Assembly: GCF_052857255.1 (NCBI RefSeq)
Contig: NC_135504.1
Coordinates: 138,475,621-138,539,620, forward strand
Direction: 5' to 3'
Length of the DNA: 64,000 nt
From: Amblyomma americanum
Taxonomy: Eukaryota; Arthropoda; Arachnida; Ixodida; Ixodidae
The position numbers and the translations under genes are program-made. How positions within the stretch are numbered: position 1 is the stretch's first letter; every line of letters begins with the position of its first letter. This document shows, in pieces, positions 22,595 to 32,578 of this stretch. The notes beneath the pieces are model-generated. The model ran no database searches. It was not told the DNA's origin and worked only from the letters and a program-made list of their open reading frames with translations.

Positions 22595-23673
22595 CAGTAA
22601 AGCAGCTGAATGGGCTAGTTGGTTTTGCATCTTGGTGAAAAAACAGGGCACAAGCAGACACAGACAGAAAGAAGGGGACAAGCGCTGAACTAGCAACTGA
22701 GGTTTTATTGAGAAGCATGGCGAAATATATACAGCACAGCATACAGCATTCAAAAAACATATAAACAGCACATAAAAGGCGGATAAGAAGCCAGCATCCA
22801 AAATCATCGCTTAACGTTGCATATCCAAGAATTCCATCTCTTTTGTTGAAAGAAGGATAGACGGGGTGCTGACACATGAGTCCTCCGCTTTTGCTATCGC
22901 CCTAGCCTCGATAATTTCCCTTGTTATTGTGCACTTGTTTCGTGCCAGGATTTTGCAGCCGTGAAGGTCGGGTATGCAGGCAGGTTTATGATTGCAACGG
23001 TGACAGTGCTTAGCCAGAAAACCTGATGAAGCAATGGATCTTACATTGTTGTTATGCTCCAGTAATCTTTCGTTGTCACTGTGTAAAGCGACAAATCCAA
23101 TGAAAAAGCCTCGTCCTGGATGCAAAATCAACCACCTGAATCCTTTTGTTGCATGTGATCAGGGTGTTGTTTATGAAATTAAGTTACCGTGTGGAAGCAG
23201 ATACATCGGCCAGACCGGTCGGTGTCTTAACGAAAGATTACTGGAGCATAACAACAATGTAAGATCCATTGCTTCATCAGGTTTTCTGGCTAAGCACTGT
23301 CACCGTTGCAATCATAAACCTGCCTGCATACCCGACCTTCACGGCTGCAAAATCCTGGCACGAAACAAGTGCACAATAACAAGGGAAATTATCGAGGCTA
23401 GGGCGATAGCAAAAGCGGAGGACTCATGTGTCAGCACCCCGTCTATCCTTCTTTCAACAAAAGAGATGGAATTCTTGGATATGCAACGTTAAGCGATGAT
23501 TTTGGATGCTGGCTTCTTATCCGCCTTTTATGTGCTGTTTATATGTTTTTTGAATGCTGTATGCTGTGCTGTATATATTTCGTCATGCTTCTCAATAAAA
23601 CCTCAGTTGCTAGTTCAGCGCTTGTCCCCTTCTTTCTGTCTGTGTCTGCTTGTGCGCTGTTTTTTCACCAAGA
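22595..23673. mobile_element. Large palindromic PLE insertion with 444-bp arms and TSD
   Basis: The TSD cgactttctgc lies at 22584-22594 and 23674-23684. The leader (22595-22630) contains GGGCTAGTTGGTTTTGC. Arm 1 (22631-23074) is the reverse complement of arm 2 (23229-23672); both are 444 bases. Both encode the same 88 residues, from NERLLEHNNN to the stop. The 154-base centre completes the GIY-YIG domain in the forward direction. The right end carries AATAAA and the 3' terminal block CAGCGCTTGTCCCCTTC. Confidence 0.9.
23034..23492 (+). CDS. PLE GIY-YIG endonuclease domain, intact fragment
   Basis: A 152-codon frame whose last ~110 residues form the GIY-YIG nuclease found at the end of Penelope-like element polymerases. 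VVYEIKLPC, then GSRYIGQTGRCLNERLLEH gives the GIY-YIG motif and the conserved Arg. A Cys/His cluster CHRCNHKPAC follows, then EIIEARAI and the terminal CVSTPSI-TKEMEFL. It nicks target DNA in the family. The RT domain is absent and the frame enters from the inverted arm, so this is a truncated copy. The arm on the other strand (22811-23131) encodes the same C-terminus. Confidence 0.85.
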   Translation: MDLTLLLCSSNLSLSLCKATNPMKKPRPGCKINHLNPFVACDQGVVYEIKLPCGSRYIGQTGRCLNERLLEHNNNVRSIASSGFLAKHCHRCNHKPACIPDLHGCKILARNKCTITREIIEARAIAKAEDSCVSTPSILLSTKEMEFLDMQR

Positions 23674-23759
23674 CGACTTTCTGCGTTCTTTCCAAAACGG
23701 CAGTCCGCCGGAGAGACTTCGCGCGCAGGATTTCTTCCTTCGAATTCGCGTGCTACGAA

Positions 23760-24274
23760 TGGATGTAGATTTTTCGGAGGCACATCCGTTGCCGAAACTT
23801 CCGCGACCGGCCTTTCGCGATCGGGGCAACACCATGGAAGTGACAGTGAAGACAAGTTCCTCGCCCGGTACAGATTGTCAGAGATCGCCGTGCGGAAGCT
23901 GCTCTCCATGCTGCCTGTGCGAGAGTGCGCCGACAACAGGGGACAGCCTGTGCCTCCCATGCAGCAGCTACTTATGGCACTGTGGTTTTAAGCAGCTGGA
24001 ACTTTCTAGGCAGTGGCAGGAGACCTGGTGCGCATTCCGCAGTCAACAGTGTGCCGCGCAGTTGGCAAAATGACTGTGTTAATAGCCAGACACCTGCGCC
24101 CGATGCTCGTCCACTTCCCCCAAGCGCCCCAGTTTGCCAGAGTGATGCGCGACTTTTACGAGCTAGAGTTTCCGGGAGTCACAGCGTGCAGTCTTAAAAA
24201 AATTAAAATTTCTGTTGGTGAAAACACACAAGTGTTCCGTAACCGCAAGGGATATATCTCTATCAAACGTGCAC
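23760..24274 (+). pseudogene. Harbinger (HARBI1-like) transposase, exon 1, broken
   Basis: Family blocks are AFRDRGNTME near 23815, then in another frame FLARYRLSEIAVRKLL, PVPPMQQLLMALWF and GDLVRIPQSTVCRAVGKM. There is a frameshift near 23840, and in-frame stops near 23989 and 24010 within what should be the FY-GTFQ region. The block after PGVTAC reads SLKKIKI, so the expected first catalytic Asp (the D of a D-THI motif, from memory of the family) is lost. The exon ends at a GTAAGC donor at 24275. HARBI1-type transposases cut and rejoin DNA at TWA sites. Confidence 0.82.
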
Positions 24275-24787
24275 GTAAGCAATGAACATCTGCAGCTTTT
24301 TCTTGCAATGCGCTTGCTGTCCCTTTTTTTCGTGTCGCCACGAATGTGCAACCGTAGTCTTGCTTGTCTTGTGCGCTGGTGGACGAAATATTGCGAAATA
24401 TGTCACTGTGTACTATCGCGCTCATTATGAGCTACCCCTACACCGCGCGAGCGACCAGTCAAGCGCTAGCGCACTGCAGCTTATACTGAGCACGATATTA
24501 TAGTGCTGCGCTCGAGGTCCAGCTTTTTCTTTGAAACACAGTCACTGCTTGAGAATGTAGCTTTTTTAACCATTCATACTTCCGCTCAAGCGCTGTAATG
24601 CGTTTGTCTTTTTTTTTGCTTGTGGCCCTGGAAATTGGTTTTCACAAGTGGTCTGGATTTTCCTAATAAAACAATACCGTGTCAACAGCGTCCGCACTGC
24701 AGGGGTAGTTAATCCCGAGCCCAGGAAATAATAGGCGCCGTATGCCGCCCCAGTTATGCTGATTAGTATATTGCTGTTTCGATACAG
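24275..24787 (+). other. Intron 1 of the Harbinger pseudogene
   Basis: It starts GTAAGC and ends TTTCGATACAG. No conserved coding sequence is seen inside. Confidence 0.6.
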
Positions 24788-25002
24788 GCTATCACTGCAC
24801 CACAACTTCAGTTCTTCGATGTCGCTGCCAGCTGGACAGGTTCAGTGCACGACAGCCGAATTTTTTATGATTCCCACGCGGGCGTAATGTAAGAGGAAAT
24901 CCGGGTGTCTGGTGTGCTGCTGGGAGACGCTGGATATGGGTGCCAGCCATTCGTGATGACGCCGCTTACAGACACTGGCCCAGCAAACACACCGGAGGGA
25001 AG
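24788..25002 (+). pseudogene. Harbinger transposase, exon 2
   Basis: It reads LQFFDVAASWTGSVHDSRIF, then a stop near 24889, then GVLLGDAGYGCQPFVMTPL. The GDAGY block holds the second catalytic Asp (24926-24928). Both splice signals are good. The exon ends GGAAG|GTAAGT, so a codon is split across the next intron. Confidence 0.85.
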
Positions 25003-25040
25003 GTAAGTTGGCAGTGGCATTGCATGGCACAAGCTTTGAC

Positions 25041-25283
<243 letters not shown>

Positions 25284-25675
25284 TAACCATAATCAACAGC
25301 TGTCAGCATAAGGAGTTGCGAGTATTTGTTTGGAGTGTGAACATGTAGTAGGAGATTTCTCATCTTATGATGAAGTACTGTACCTGCCTAGGCGCGTCAC
25401 TGTACCTGCCCAGGCTCGTCTCACAAGCTTATGCCTGCGCTGCATAATTTTAAAGGTAATTGTGATCACCTTCCAAGATTGGCGTATTTTTACTTCATTG
25501 CCCGTCCTTTTGCATAGAAGCAGTTCATAATCATCAATATTTTTTATTATTTTTATTTCAGACTCATTATATTAGATGACTAGCTTTATCAGCACTTTTC
25601 CTTGCTAACTAAAGTGTCCATTTTAACGAGGTACAACCGTACAGGGCAGTGCGTAATATTCATTTATTCACACAG

Positions 25676-25771
25676 GTACCAGAAAGCCCACATCAAGACG
25701 AGGAACAGTGTCGAAAGGGCATTTGGAGTGTGGAAGCGCCGCTTCCCTTGCCTGGACATGGTGCTGAAGCA
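25676..25771 (+). pseudogene. Harbinger transposase, exon 3, 5' part
   Basis: The acceptor TTATTCACACAG ends intron 2. The split codon AG+G gives Arg, followed by YQKAHIKTRNSVERAFGVWK, the strongly conserved block with the catalytic Glu (GAA, 25713-25715). The frame is open to LKH, where a LINE has inserted. The matching remainder is at 30641. Confidence 0.88.
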
Positions 25772-25800
25772 TAGTGTCGTGCTGGGCATGTCGTGCTGGG

Positions 25801-26455
25801 CACGACATCGTTGCGGCCATGCGTTTACACGTCTTTTTCGCCCAGGTTCTGACATGTCACTGCTGGGTGCTACATCAGAGGATCCTGACCTACCGTGGAA
25901 TGCCGCAAGGCATGAATCTACTTCTGTGTCATTCAACAAGGCGGACAGCAGTGCTCTGGAGCGACCGCATCGTGGCTTTGAAGCTTATCCGTGTATGCAT
26001 CCAGGCTTGACTCCGACGCAACAGCTCATCTGGCAACAACCAATGGGCGGTACTTCTGTGGAACGGCTACTTAAGCGGCCACTCAGTGCGAGGCTCCCGG
26101 GGCACGACATCGTTGCGGCCATGCGTTTACACGTCTTTTTCGCCTAGGTTCTGACTCTGTCACTGCTGGGTGCTACATCAGAGGATCCTGACCTACCGTG
26201 GAATGCCGCAAGGCATGAATCTACTTCTGTGTCATTCAACAAGGCGGACAGCAGTGCTCTGGAGCGACCGCATCGTGGCTTTGAAGCTTATCCGTGTATG
26301 CATCCAGGCTTGACTCCGACGCAACAGCTCATCTGGCAACAACCAATGGGCGGTACTTCTGTGGAACGGCTACTTAAGCGGCCACTCAGTGCGAGGCTCC
26401 CGGGGCACGACATCGTTGCGGCCATGCGTTTACACGTCTTTTTCGCCCAGGTTAG
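25801..26455 (+). repeat. Tandem ~302-bp 5' monomers of the LINE
   Basis: The motif CACGACATCGTTGCGGCC starts at 25801, 26103 and 26406, giving two full units of 302 and 303 bp and a third partial one. Each unit ends with TTTACACGTCTTTTTCGCC. The monomers sit at the 5' end as in mouse L1, so they may carry the promoter; that function is inferred. Confidence 0.85.
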
Positions 26456-27377
26456 TTATTTGTGCCCTGCCTCTTGTTACCGGAGTTCGAATCGCTGTGT
26501 TATTGCGGTGTCGTGCCCCAGCGACCTGTTTCGTCTCGTGCGAGTGTGCCATGCCATTATAGATTGTGTATTGTTCGGTTTGAGTCAGTTTTTACTGATG
26601 CTCTCCGGGGACGTTGAAAGCAATCCTGGCCCTGATTCCGCAAACAGTACATCGAGTACACTGGGTGTAACCACCGATACTGCCACTATCGCTGGGATCT
26701 TTGCAGTTGTTAAGCGCTTAGAACTGGGCCAAACTAATTTCCTTCAAGAACTGCAGGCAATAAGAGAGAACCAAAATGCCATGAATACATCTCTGGATGG
26801 TCTTCTGGGTAGTGTTTCAGCTCTCGAAAATGATATGGAAGTCATAAAACGTAATGAGGCTGCTTGCGTATCTGCTCAACCACAAGCCATTGATGATCTA
26901 GCGCGGAATTTGGCCGAGTTTAAGACATCGCTTGATGATGCAAACAACAGATCAAGAATAAATAACCTGGTTCTTCTGGGTTTGGCTGACTCGGCTACAG
27001 AGACATGGAGTGAATCTGAAGAGAAGGCTCGTGCCTTCTGTCTAAACCAGTTGGGTGAGCCCGTTCATTCAGAAAGTATTGAACGTGCGCATCGTATTGG
27101 CCAGTTCCAAGACGGTAAAAACCGCCCGATAGTCATTCGGTTCTGCAACTTTAAAGACAAGGAACGCATTTTGTCTTGCGGAAATAAATTGAAAGACACA
27201 GACTTCGCGATCCGCGAAGATTTCACCCGGGCGGTGCGGGTGGCTCGAGCTAAGCTTGTAAGCTATGCTCATGCCAAGAAAGTTACTTTCAAACTTCGTT
27301 ATGACAAAGTGCTTATCAACAAAAAGTGGTTCGTTTATAACCCACTTCAAGACCAGGTTATTGAGCATAAACCTTAA
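26424..27377 (+). CDS. LINE ORF1 protein with N-terminal 2A-like motif
   Basis: About 317 residues from the ATG at 26424. The frame is also open upstream through the last full monomer, so the true start is uncertain. Residues about 20-60 are rich in hydrophobic and Cys residues (IIDCVLFGLSQFLLML) and end in GDVESNPGP. A Ser/Thr-rich linker follows, then a coiled-coil-like region (about 80-165), an RRM-like part opening SRINNLVLLGL, and a C-terminal domain with IERAHRIGQ, RPIVIRFCNFKDKE and LRYDKVLINK. This is the RNA-binding, chaperone-type ORF1 of L1-like design, and it is intact. The 2A motif would release the N-terminal piece during translation. Confidence 0.85.
   Translation: MRLHVFFAQVSYLCPASCYRSSNRCVIAVSCPSDLFRLVRVCHAIIDCVLFGLSQFLLMLSGDVESNPGPDSANSTSSTLGVTTDTATIAGIFAVVKRLELGQTNFLQELQAIRENQNAMNTSLDGLLGSVSALENDMEVIKRNEAACVSAQPQAIDDLARNLAEFKTSLDDANNRSRINNLVLLGLADSATETWSESEEKARAFCLNQLGEPVHSESIERAHRIGQFQDGKNRPIVIRFCNFKDKERILSCGNKLKDTDFAIREDFTRAVRVARAKLVSYAHAKKVTFKLRYDKVLINKKWFVYNPLQDQVIEHKP
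26607..26633 (+). other. 2A-type ribosome-skipping motif in ORF1
   Basis: GDVESNPGP fits the 2A consensus D-(V/I)-E-x-N-P-G-P fully. Skipping would fall between the codons ending at 26630 (Gly) and starting at 26631 (Pro). 2A-like motifs are known at the N-terminus of proteins in several LINE clades. Confidence 0.85.
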
Positions 27378-27467
27378 CAAAAGGCCAGGCAGCTGCGCAA
27401 TGGGTTCCAGCGCCTCATTCACTGCGGTCTTGCCGGGATTCAGTCCATATCTGATCTTACTATACTT

Positions 27468-30378
27468 GTGGTGAACTGCCGTAGCATAAAGAATAAAACT
27501 GATGATTTTGCCACGCTTATTTCCTCAGTCCAACCGCATGTAGTCATGGGTACTGAATCCTGGCTGGACGATTCGATTCACAGCTCCGAAGTCTTTCCAG
27601 CAGATTTTGAAGCTTACCGTTGCGATCGACACTCACGTGGAGGTGGCGTTTTCCTGCTCATTCACTCGAGTCTTCGCTGTTCTGCTCTGCCGGAACTTAA
27701 TGGCTGCGAAGAATCTGTTTGGCGGAATCTACATTTAGAGAACGGGCAGCTGCTTACGCTTGGCTGTCTCTATCGTTCTCCTATGCGGGCTAATCCAGAT
27801 GTATTTGTATCCCTTTCTGAATTCATAAGTAAGATGCACAACGATTACATCATTGGAGGTAATTTCAATATGCCTGAAGTTACATGGGCTGACAATAAAC
27901 CAGTCCTTACCAACCTGTCAAAGCTGTATGTTGATTTCCGCAACCTCATTATTGCAAACGACCTGTATCATAATGCAAAAAAACAGCGCGAACAAACGGG
28001 GACTAGACGAAGAATACACAGGAACAAGCGCTGTTCCTGTTGTTCGCGCTGTTTTTTTGCATTATGTATCACCAACTCGCCCGCTTATCTATCCTGTTGG
28101 ACCTGTATCAGTTTGTTAAGGAGCCAACCAGGTCATGCCATGGTTCCTCGTCTGTTCTAGATTTGCTTTTTTCTAACCGAGATTCACTTGTGCGCGATAG
28201 TTATATTATCCCAGGTATCAGTGGCCACGACTGTGTCGTTGCACACGTGCCAATGACCCAGCCTTCAGTGCCACACAGGCACCCCAGGAAAATTTTCTTC
28301 TATGATAGAGGCGATTACTCATCACTATCTAGCGAGCTTGCCAACTATTTACAAGACTTCATATCCATGAGCCAGCATTTCGATGCTGCTGCGCTGTGGG
28401 ACATATTTAAGCAGAAGCTTGATGTGCTCATTGACAAATATGTTCCTTTCAAAAACATATCAGCTAAGCGGCGCAAGGACAAGCCGTGGGTAACTCAGGA
28501 AACTAAACTATTGATTAAGAAAAAGCGTCGTCTCCTAAACACGTACAAAAAATACCGGGACGCAAAAGTTCTTGAAAAGGTACGTGCTCTTGGAACAGAC
28601 ATAAAAGTTAAAAATAAAGCTGCGAAAAAAAGATACATGAAGGAGTTAGGTGCTAAAATTCAGAGTAATCCAAAAGAACTGTGGAAATTTCTTAAAGTTA
28701 ATGGCCGTGAATCAGTCGATATTCCGGCACTGAATAACGGCGCTGAACCTATAACTGATGATTTTGATAAGGCATGCTGTTTCAATGATTATTTTAAGTC
28801 TGTTTTCGCAGCGAACTCGGATCATGAAATGCCAGTCATGGATGCCCATGTGCAAGAGACAATGCCTGAGCTAACAATTACATACAACGGTGTGTTAAAC
28901 CTGCTGAATAACATAAAGGTGTCTTCGGCAAGCGGGCCCGAAGATGTTCCCGGTAATGTCTTGAAGGTCTGTGCTGAAATCATTGCTCATTACTTAGTTA
29001 TTCTATACTCGAAATCGTTAGATACAGGAATAATACCCCAGTAATGGAAAAACGCTAACGTGGTGCCCATTCATAAGGGTGGTCCTAAAAACATAGTTGC
29101 TAATTACAGGCCGATTTCGCTTACAAGTATTAGTTGCAAAGCGCTTGAACACATAATATATAGCGCGTTGCTGAAGCATTTGGAACAAAATGAATTTTTC
29201 ACTCAAGCTCAGCATCGTTTCAGATCAGGTTACTCGTGTACGACGCAGCTCTTAGAATTTAGCCATGATATTTTTTCATCATTTGACAAGGGTCTACAAA
29301 CGGATTGCATTTTTTTAGATTTCAAGAAAGCGTTTGATTTGGTACCTCATGATTTGCTACTGTATAAATTATCTTTGATCAAGATTCCAACTTCCCTTCT
29401 AAGCTGGCTTCAATGTTACCTGCAGGGACGCAAACAACGTGTATTGATTAATGGGTCCCAGTCTGATTATGTTCCTGTACTTCGGTGGTACCGCAGGGGT
29501 CTGTTTTAGGACCTCTGCTGTTTCTAGTTTATATTAATGACATTTCTAAATATATGACCTGTAAAATACGTTTATATGCTGACGATTGTGTTATCTACCA
29601 TGTTATTAACAGTTCTTCAGATTATTGTCATTTGCAGTGCAACTTGGACCGCATACAGCAATGGTGTTTGAAGTGGCAGATGTTTCTGAACCCAATAAAA
29701 TGTCAGTTTATTTCTTTCACGCGCAAGCATCACCCTTTCTTGGCTGAATACAAACTAGATTCTACCCGACTTTCTAGAGTTACTCACTATAAATACCTCG
29801 GCGTTTACTTTTCGTCTAATCTCACCTGGAATGAGCACGTCGAGCACGTTTCTGCTAAAGCTTATGGCATGCTATATTTTCTAAGAAGAAATTTTAAAAT
29901 GGCACCACTAAAAGTTAAAGAGCTTCTATATTTCACCTATATTCGGCCAATATTGGAGTATGCTTGTGTTGTTTGGCACCCCCCTACTTTAAATTTAACA
30001 GACATGCTTGAGCGTATTCAGAACTTTGCCGCTCGGTTTGTCTCAAGTAATTATGATTTTAACAGCAGTGTTACTAACATTAAACTAACGCTGGGATGGG
30101 AGCTGTTACGGAAACGCCGTACCAACTCCCGGTTAGAAATGCTGTACAGAATCTTTCACCGAAAAATAAAAATAGATAAAGAAAATTATTTGCTTCCACC
30201 GCATTTCAGGTCAAACAGGCTTGACCATGGGTGGAAGATTAGAGAAATTAAATGCAAAACTAACACTTATCAAAACGCATTTTTCCCATCTAGCATTCAT
30301 GACTGGAATCGCCTGCCCCATGAAATTGTTGAGTGCCGTTCCGAGTCTATGTTCCGCGCGTTACTGTCGGATGTATGA
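27468..30378 (+). pseudogene. LINE ORF2 (AP endonuclease and reverse transcriptase), three breaks
   Basis: The endonuclease shows LVVNCRSIKNK, TESWLDD, RGGGVFLLI and GGNFNMPEVTW; the last has Asn where GGDFN is usual. GISGHDCVVAHV is the end of the domain. The RT shows NYRPISLTSIS, FLDFKKAFDLVPH, PQGSVLGPLLF and the YADD box at 29575-29586, then a CR1/L2-type C-terminus. It is broken by a 129-bp palindromic insertion at 27971, a TAA at 29042 and a lost base near 29486. ORF2 starts about 90 bases after ORF1. In the family this protein nicks DNA and copies the element RNA at the target. Confidence 0.88.
27971..28099. mobile_element. Short palindromic PLE-type insertion in LINE ORF2
   Basis: The TSD gacctgtatca lies at 27960-27970 and 28100-28110. 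Removing 129 bases plus one TSD copy restores the reading frame around LYQFVKEP. Outer arms are 27969-27995 and 28040-28066; a smaller inner stem lies at 28018-28040. The leader is at the right (ACCAACTCGCCC, complement GGGCGAGTTGGT), so it lies on the minus strand. Confidence 0.88.
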
Positions 30379-30640
30379 GTGCGCAGTTGGCTTTCTTTTG
30401 GCTTTTTTAATCACGCGGTCTTCGTTCTTGTTGGTCCAGCATCATTTGGTCAGTTGGCTTTTTTTCGTCATGTCTTTTTGTTGTTTCATATTTCATTCAT
30501 TTTGTACTTGCTGTGTCATGCCTTGTTGCATTGCTTTTTTTTTCTCCCTCTTTTTTTTCTGGCCTATTCTTCTGTTATGTATCCTCATCCCCCCTGCAAT
30601 AATGCCTTCGGGCGCTGCAGGTATATCCAATAAATAAATA
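30379..30640 (+). repeat. LINE 3' UTR and (AATA)n tail
   Basis: A T-rich non-coding stretch ends with GCCTTCGGGCGCTGCAG and a short AATAAATAAATA tail. Confidence 0.7.
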
Positions 30641-30890
30641 AGCCAGAGAAGGCAGCCTGCATAATAGCAGCCTGGGCAGCACTACCACCACGGCCGCTGC
30701 AAGGAGGCCACTGTACCTGCCACCAGTAGGCGACCTCATCGACAGCGCATCGGGCATGCAGGCACGGCGGCTGCTGATCCAAAAGAGCTTCACATGGGTA
30801 AAAAATGCGGAATTTTCCAAGTTATTTCGTGCATCTGGAGTCCAAAATTCTTGCAAAGCGCACCTACATGTACTACCTACATCATAAATT
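30641..30890 (+). pseudogene. Harbinger transposase, exon 3, 3' part
   Basis: The sequence resumes with PEKAACIIAAWAAL, which is the C-terminal helix expected right after the VERAFG block. A frameshift near 30690 leads to LPPVGDLIDSASGMQARRLL and a stop near 30888. This shows that the LINE split one exon. Confidence 0.72.
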
Positions 30891-31172
30891 TCATTCTGCA
30901 ATGATTAAGAAAGCCTTGATATTTCCTCTCGGCTTGTGAGGTTCTTCAGTTTCGAGCTTGTCCCACTTTGCAAAGCTATTTTTTCTTGCAGAAAGAAAAC
31001 CAGCGCAAAAGACGGACACAATGAACAGAAACACAGGACAACGCTGGACTATCGACAGCATTTATTTCAGAAACGGTCACATTTATATCTTTACGCATCA
31101 AGCCACGCTTGCGCACACATGACAGATTTACAAGGTAGATTGCAGCATCACAGACACTCATCAGAAACGCAA

Positions 31173-31586
31173 TCATTGTGAGACACGTTCCGTTAAGGAG
31201 TTCAAAGATTTAATTTCTTTATCTAATAGACTAACCGGCGTGCCACTTACACGTCGAACTGCTTGTTTAACGATATGGTATGCCTCTAGTATTACGCGTT
31301 GAATCTTAGTTTTACCGCCTCCAAAAATCGACGCCTGCTTAAAGAGCGGAGTGCATTTGTGCTTCCAGCAATGTTTAGGCAAATTCGCCCCGTCATCTGT
31401 TGAAAGCAACCTTTCATGTTCTCTGAGCCGAGTGTTAGGACAGCGGTCACTCTGCACAATGTACATATTCCCGCAGGATAAGGGTATGCAGTACACTATC
31501 TGGGTGGCACAGGTAACGTATTTGAATTCATGAATGACTGTGAACTGTGAATTTTTACTCTTCCTATCGCCAATTCTTCTGCACAA
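31173..31586 (-). pseudogene. PLE GIY-YIG domain, array unit 1
   Basis: An open frame of 137 codons with IVYCIPLSCGNMYIVQSDRC, where IGQTGRC would be expected, so the core motif has decayed. It continues with TRLREHE, a Cys/His stretch (KHCWKHKC), VILEAYHI and LLDKEIKSL. No RT part. Confidence 0.75.
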
Positions 31587-31738
31587 ACAGGCCAGTTTTC
31601 GCGGGGCTGAGAAGACTACATTTTACATTTATACCCTACAGTATCAATCCACGCTTGCGCGCACATGACATATTTACAAGAAAACGTAGATTGCAGCATC
31701 ACAGGCACCTATCAGGACCGCAATCATTGTGCGATACG

Positions 31739-32068
31739 TTACGTTAAGGAGTTCAGAAATCTAATTTCTTTATCTAATACACAAACCGTCGTGTTACTTA
31801 CAAATCGAACTGCTTGTTTAACAATATGGTATGCCTCTGGAATTTCGCGTTGATTCTTCGTTTTACTGCGTCCAAAAACTGACGCCTTCTTGAAGAGCGG
31901 AGAGCATTTGTGCTTCCTGCAAAGTTTAGGGAAATTCGCCCCGTCGTCGGTGGAAAGCGACCTTTCATGTTCCCTGAGCCGGGTGTTAAGACAGCGGCCA
32001 GTCTGCCCAATGAACATATTCCCGCAGGATAAATGTATGCTGTACACTATCTGGATGCCACAGGTCAC
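31739..32068 (-). pseudogene. PLE GIY-YIG domain, array unit 2
   Basis: An open frame of 109 codons keeps the full motif (IVYSIHLSCG, then NMFIGQTGRCLNTRLREHE), the KLCRKHKC cluster and the LDKEIRFL end. It is less decayed than unit 1 and shares its layout, as expected for tandem copies of one source. Confidence 0.78.
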
Positions 32069-32578
32069 GTATTTGAATTCATGATTGATCGGGCACTGTG
32101 AAATTTAACTCTTCCTATCGTCAATTCTTCTACACAAATTGGCCAGTTTTCGCGGGGCTGAGAAGACCACATCGACACCGTGCCTACTCGCGACCTTCTT
32201 CTTTGCAGAAACTGGCCAGTTTTCGCGGGGCTGAGAAGACTACAATTCGCATTTATACCCTTCAGTATCAAACCACGCTTGCGCACACATGACAGATTTA
32301 CAAGAAAAGGTAGATTGCAGCATCACAGACGCTCATCAGAAACGTAATCTTTGTGAGACACGTTACGTTAAGGAGTTCAAAAATATAATTTCTTTATCTA
32401 ATAGACTAACCGTCGTGTCACTTACACGTTGAACTGCTTGTTTAACGATATGGTATAGCTCTAGAATTTCGCGTCAACTAAAACAGAAGGAAAAACCGGT
32501 GCCAAAAGCTAATTAGACCTAAAGGTTTAATTCAGAACCCATCCAATAAAACGCCGAGGTTAGGATAAGACTACGTAA

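Larger units (their letters stand above)
25772..30640 (+). mobile_element. Near full-length CR1/L2-like LINE inside Harbinger exon 3
   Basis: The element starts right after the transposase codons AAG CAT and ends in AATAAATAAATA just before AAGCCAGAGAAGGC, where the transposase resumes. It contains tandem 5' monomers, ORF1, ORF2 and a 3' UTR. ORF2 is broken by a palindromic insertion, a stop and a frameshift. A TSD cannot be told apart from the A-rich tail. Confidence 0.88.
30985..32478 (-). repeat. Tandem array of PLE 3' units
   Basis: A landmark, CCACGCTTGCGC, recurs at 31103, 31649 and 32273, so two full units (546 and 624 bp) and a third partial one lie head to tail on the minus strand. 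Each unit encodes a GIY-YIG domain. The second unit is longer because a segment with GGCCAGTTTTCGCGGGGCTG is duplicated (about 32140-32217). The left end (CCAGCGCAAAAGACGG) is the PLE 3' terminal block. Confidence 0.8.

Noticed and set aside
22033..22688. Frames around the second direct repeat as a gene
   Set aside because: They follow simple GTTT repeats (Cys/Leu/Phe runs) and shift strand and frame without motifs.
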